Source: Gammaproteobacteria bacterium (GTDB lineage Bacteria > Pseudomonadota > Gammaproteobacteria > DSM-16500). Taken from it: a stretch of 8,622 nt of DNA. The stretch covers positions 1 through 8,622 of the forward strand of contig JABDEF010000058.1 in NCBI GenBank assembly GCA_013287235.1, given 5' to 3'. Below are positions 7,187 through 8,622 of this stretch, piece by piece. The notes beneath the pieces were generated by a model. It was given only the letters and a program-made list of their open reading frames with translations. It was not told the DNA's origin and made no database searches. Position numbers and translations under genes: made by a program. How positions within the stretch are numbered: the first letter of the stretch is position 1; each line of letters begins with the position of its first letter.

Positions 7187-7705
7187 CTGATCATCCTAGG
7201 AATCGATCCCGGATCACGAGTGACCGGATATGGCATCATTCGTTTAGAGGGAAATCAAAGTTTTCATCTTTATCATGGTTGCATCCGGTTAACCGCATCC
7301 GATGATCATACACGTCTACACCAAATTTTTGCGGGACTCAAAGAAATCATTCAACGTTACGAGCCGCATGAGGCTGCCATCGAGCAAATTTTCATGCATC
7401 AAAATCCCAATTCTGCACTAAAACTCGGTCAGGCAAGAGGCGCTGCAATGGCTGCTATCGAGATTCCGATTGCAGAATATTCTGCGCGTCAAGTCAAGCA
7501 ATCCGTGGTAGGGTTTGGTGCAGCAAAGAAGGAACAAGTACAGCATATGGTAAAACGGCTTCTCAATATCAATGAAAAATTACAAGCGGATGCGGGAGAT
7601 GCGTTGGCCATTGCACTTTGTCATGCGCATTCACGTTTTTTCAATATTAAAGCTAAAAAATCCAAAAGAAACAGCAGTTGGAGAAATTATAAACCCAAGG
7701 AGTAA
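7187..7705 (+). CDS. ruvC: Holliday junction resolvase RuvC
   Basis: A 172-residue RuvC (E. coli has 173). It is a dimeric Mg2+-dependent nuclease that cuts four-way junctions made by recombination, working with RuvAB. The start is read as CTG at 7187, giving (M)[15 protein letters not shown], which lines up with the E. coli N-terminus. Catalytic acids are Asp7 ('GIDPG'), Glu66 ('AAIEQIF'), Asp135 and Asp138 ('[16 protein letters not shown]'). Starting at GTG 7220 would delete Asp7 and the first beta strand. The last 20 residues are a basic tail rich in Lys, Arg and Ser. ruvA and ruvB, common neighbours, are not downstream in this window. The next gene starts three bases after the stop. Confidence 0.95.
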   Translation: MIILGIDPGSRVTGYGIIRLEGNQSFHLYHGCIRLTASDDHTRLHQIFAGLKEIIQRYEPHEAAIEQIFMHQNPNSALKLGQARGAAMAAIEIPIAEYSARQVKQSVVGFGAAKKEQVQHMVKRLLNINEKLQADAGDALAIALCHAHSRFFNIKAKKSKRNSSWRNYKPKE

Positions 7706-7707
7706 AA

Positions 7708-8622
7708 ATGGAAGGAAGAACGATCGATCCCAATGATAGACCATTAGGGATTACCGACAGTATTAAATTGTTAACCGATATCATCATACTTTCAAAATAT
7801 TTTTTAAAAAAACCTTTACATGATATAGGAGAACCGGGAGAGCATGCGGATAAATTATATTGTCAAATTTTAAGTTTAGAAAATGATTTAAAAGACCAGA
7901 AGGAAGTCAAGAAAAAAGAAGAGTGCGCGCAAAAATTTTTGACGTTGGCAAAAGCAGATTTATTTCCAGAAGGGAAAGATAAAGATCATGTATCCTATTT
8001 TTTAGGCAAAAAAGAGATTGAAGATTATATCAATCGTTACACCAAAAAGAAATATCATGCCGCATTAAAACAACTCGTCGATCGTGCATGTCATTTATGT
8101 GTTTTGGGGTTTGCATCATTTAATCTTTTAATGGCGCGAAAACAATATGATAAAGATATGGATGTGAGTTCACCTTATGATGCTAAAGATATTTTATCTT
8201 CTGAAAAAAATAAAATTGTTAATCTTGTTGCAACACTTGCAAAAACAAAAACATCTTCCACCAAAGCGGGTTTCATTACAACGACTCAAATCGAAATCAT
8301 GAGTGATGTGGAGCATTTGCGAGCGATTGAAATGGCACTGTTAAAGAAAAAAAAGGAAGAATTAGAATATGAACTTGAAATTTTTTCTAAGAAGCCCGTC
8401 GATGAAATAAAAGAAAAAAACATTTTTCAACAAATATTTAGCGAAAAAAATGCCTTTGAAGAGCGTGTTAAAACGCTTGAAAAACGTTTAGAAGATGTTC
8501 ATCAAAAACATGCATCCGAGATAAAAACACTCACGGAGAATTTTCAAGCGGAAAAAAAACTTTTGGAAAGCAAAATCACGGAACAAAAATCCGTGCTCGA
8601 TCCAGATTTAAGAAAAAAGATC
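7708..8622 (+). CDS. Large coiled-coil-rich protein of unknown function, 3' truncated by window edge
   Basis: Open from ATG 7708 to the right edge with no stop: 305 residues visible. AAGGAG at 7697-7702, inside the end of ruvC, lies 5 bases before the ATG, so it is probably translated from the ruvC mRNA. There is no signal peptide. Residues 1-190 are mostly helical and charged, with 'SIKLLTDIIILSKYFLKKPL' near 19-38, a Lys/Glu-rich stretch at 60-75, and a less charged segment 'HLCVLGFASFNLLMARKQYD' near 129-148. From about 198 onward the sequence is a long Lys/Glu heptad-like coiled coil ('LRAIEMALLKKKKEELEYELE' region to the end). I recognise no domain. Cytosolic coiled-coil orphans like this are frequent among secreted effectors of Legionella and Coxiella, but nothing visible proves secretion. 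Confidence 0.85.
   Translation, partial: MEGRTIDPNDRPLGITDSIKLLTDIIILSKYFLKKPLHDIGEPGEHADKLYCQILSLENDLKDQKEVKKKEECAQKFLTLAKADLFPEGKDKDHVSYFLGKKEIEDYINRYTKKKYHAALKQLVDRACHLCVLGFASFNLLMARKQYDKDMDVSSPYDAKDILSSEKNKIVNLVATLAKTKTSSTKAGFITTTQIEIMSDVEHLRAIEMALLKKKKEELEYELEIFSKKPVDEIKEKNIFQQIFSEKNAFEERVKTLEKRLEDVHQKHASEIKTLTENFQAEKKLLESKITEQKSVLDPDLRKKI

Overview
The window looks like a chromosomal segment of an AT-rich gammaproteobacterium. The gene content and order (an fmdB-type zinc ribbon gene, a DUF502 membrane protein gene, aspS, yebC, then ruvC nearby) fit that class. The AspRS sequence resembles the Pseudomonas type more than the E. coli type. Low GC, a degraded gene, a palindromic interspersed repeat and orphan secreted or coiled-coil proteins suggest a host-associated lineage such as Legionellales/Coxiellaceae. 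That placement is inference: there is no rRNA here and no search was run.

Layout. Positions 79-600 encode a FimT/GspH-type minor pilin. Positions 758-1371 hold a type II toxin-antitoxin pair (Phd/YefM-type antitoxin and PIN-domain toxin) joined by a TAATG stop/start overlap. Positions 1381-1718 hold a frameshifted gene remnant with no recognised function. On the minus strand (2788-1800), wrbA and a PilE-like type IV pilin gene overlap by four bases. A plus-strand operon follows at 2883-6303: FmdB zinc ribbon, DUF502 membrane protein, aspS and yebC, with gaps of 1 to 9 bases.

From 6304 to 7186 the usual yebC-ruvC junction is interrupted. The insert holds a good promoter overlapping a perfect 9-bp inverted repeat, a 30-codon ORF, a gene for a small exported orphan protein, and a 113-bp nested palindromic repeat. 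ruvC follows at 7187-7705 and appears to start with CTG. Any start at the first in-frame ATG/GTG/TTG codon would lose the first catalytic aspartate. A large coiled-coil-rich protein gene begins three bases after ruvC and runs off the right edge, where ruvA might have been expected.

Most of the window is core metabolism and information processing: tRNA charging, translation or transcription regulation, Holliday junction resolution, quinone reduction and type IV pili. The accessory parts are the toxin-antitoxin pair, the remnant, the 6304-7186 insert and the 3' coiled-coil gene. I see no defence system, CRISPR array, insertion sequence, tRNA or rRNA. I do not claim a new system; the best leads are the ruvC CTG start, the palindromic promoter with its small ORF, and the two orphan proteins.
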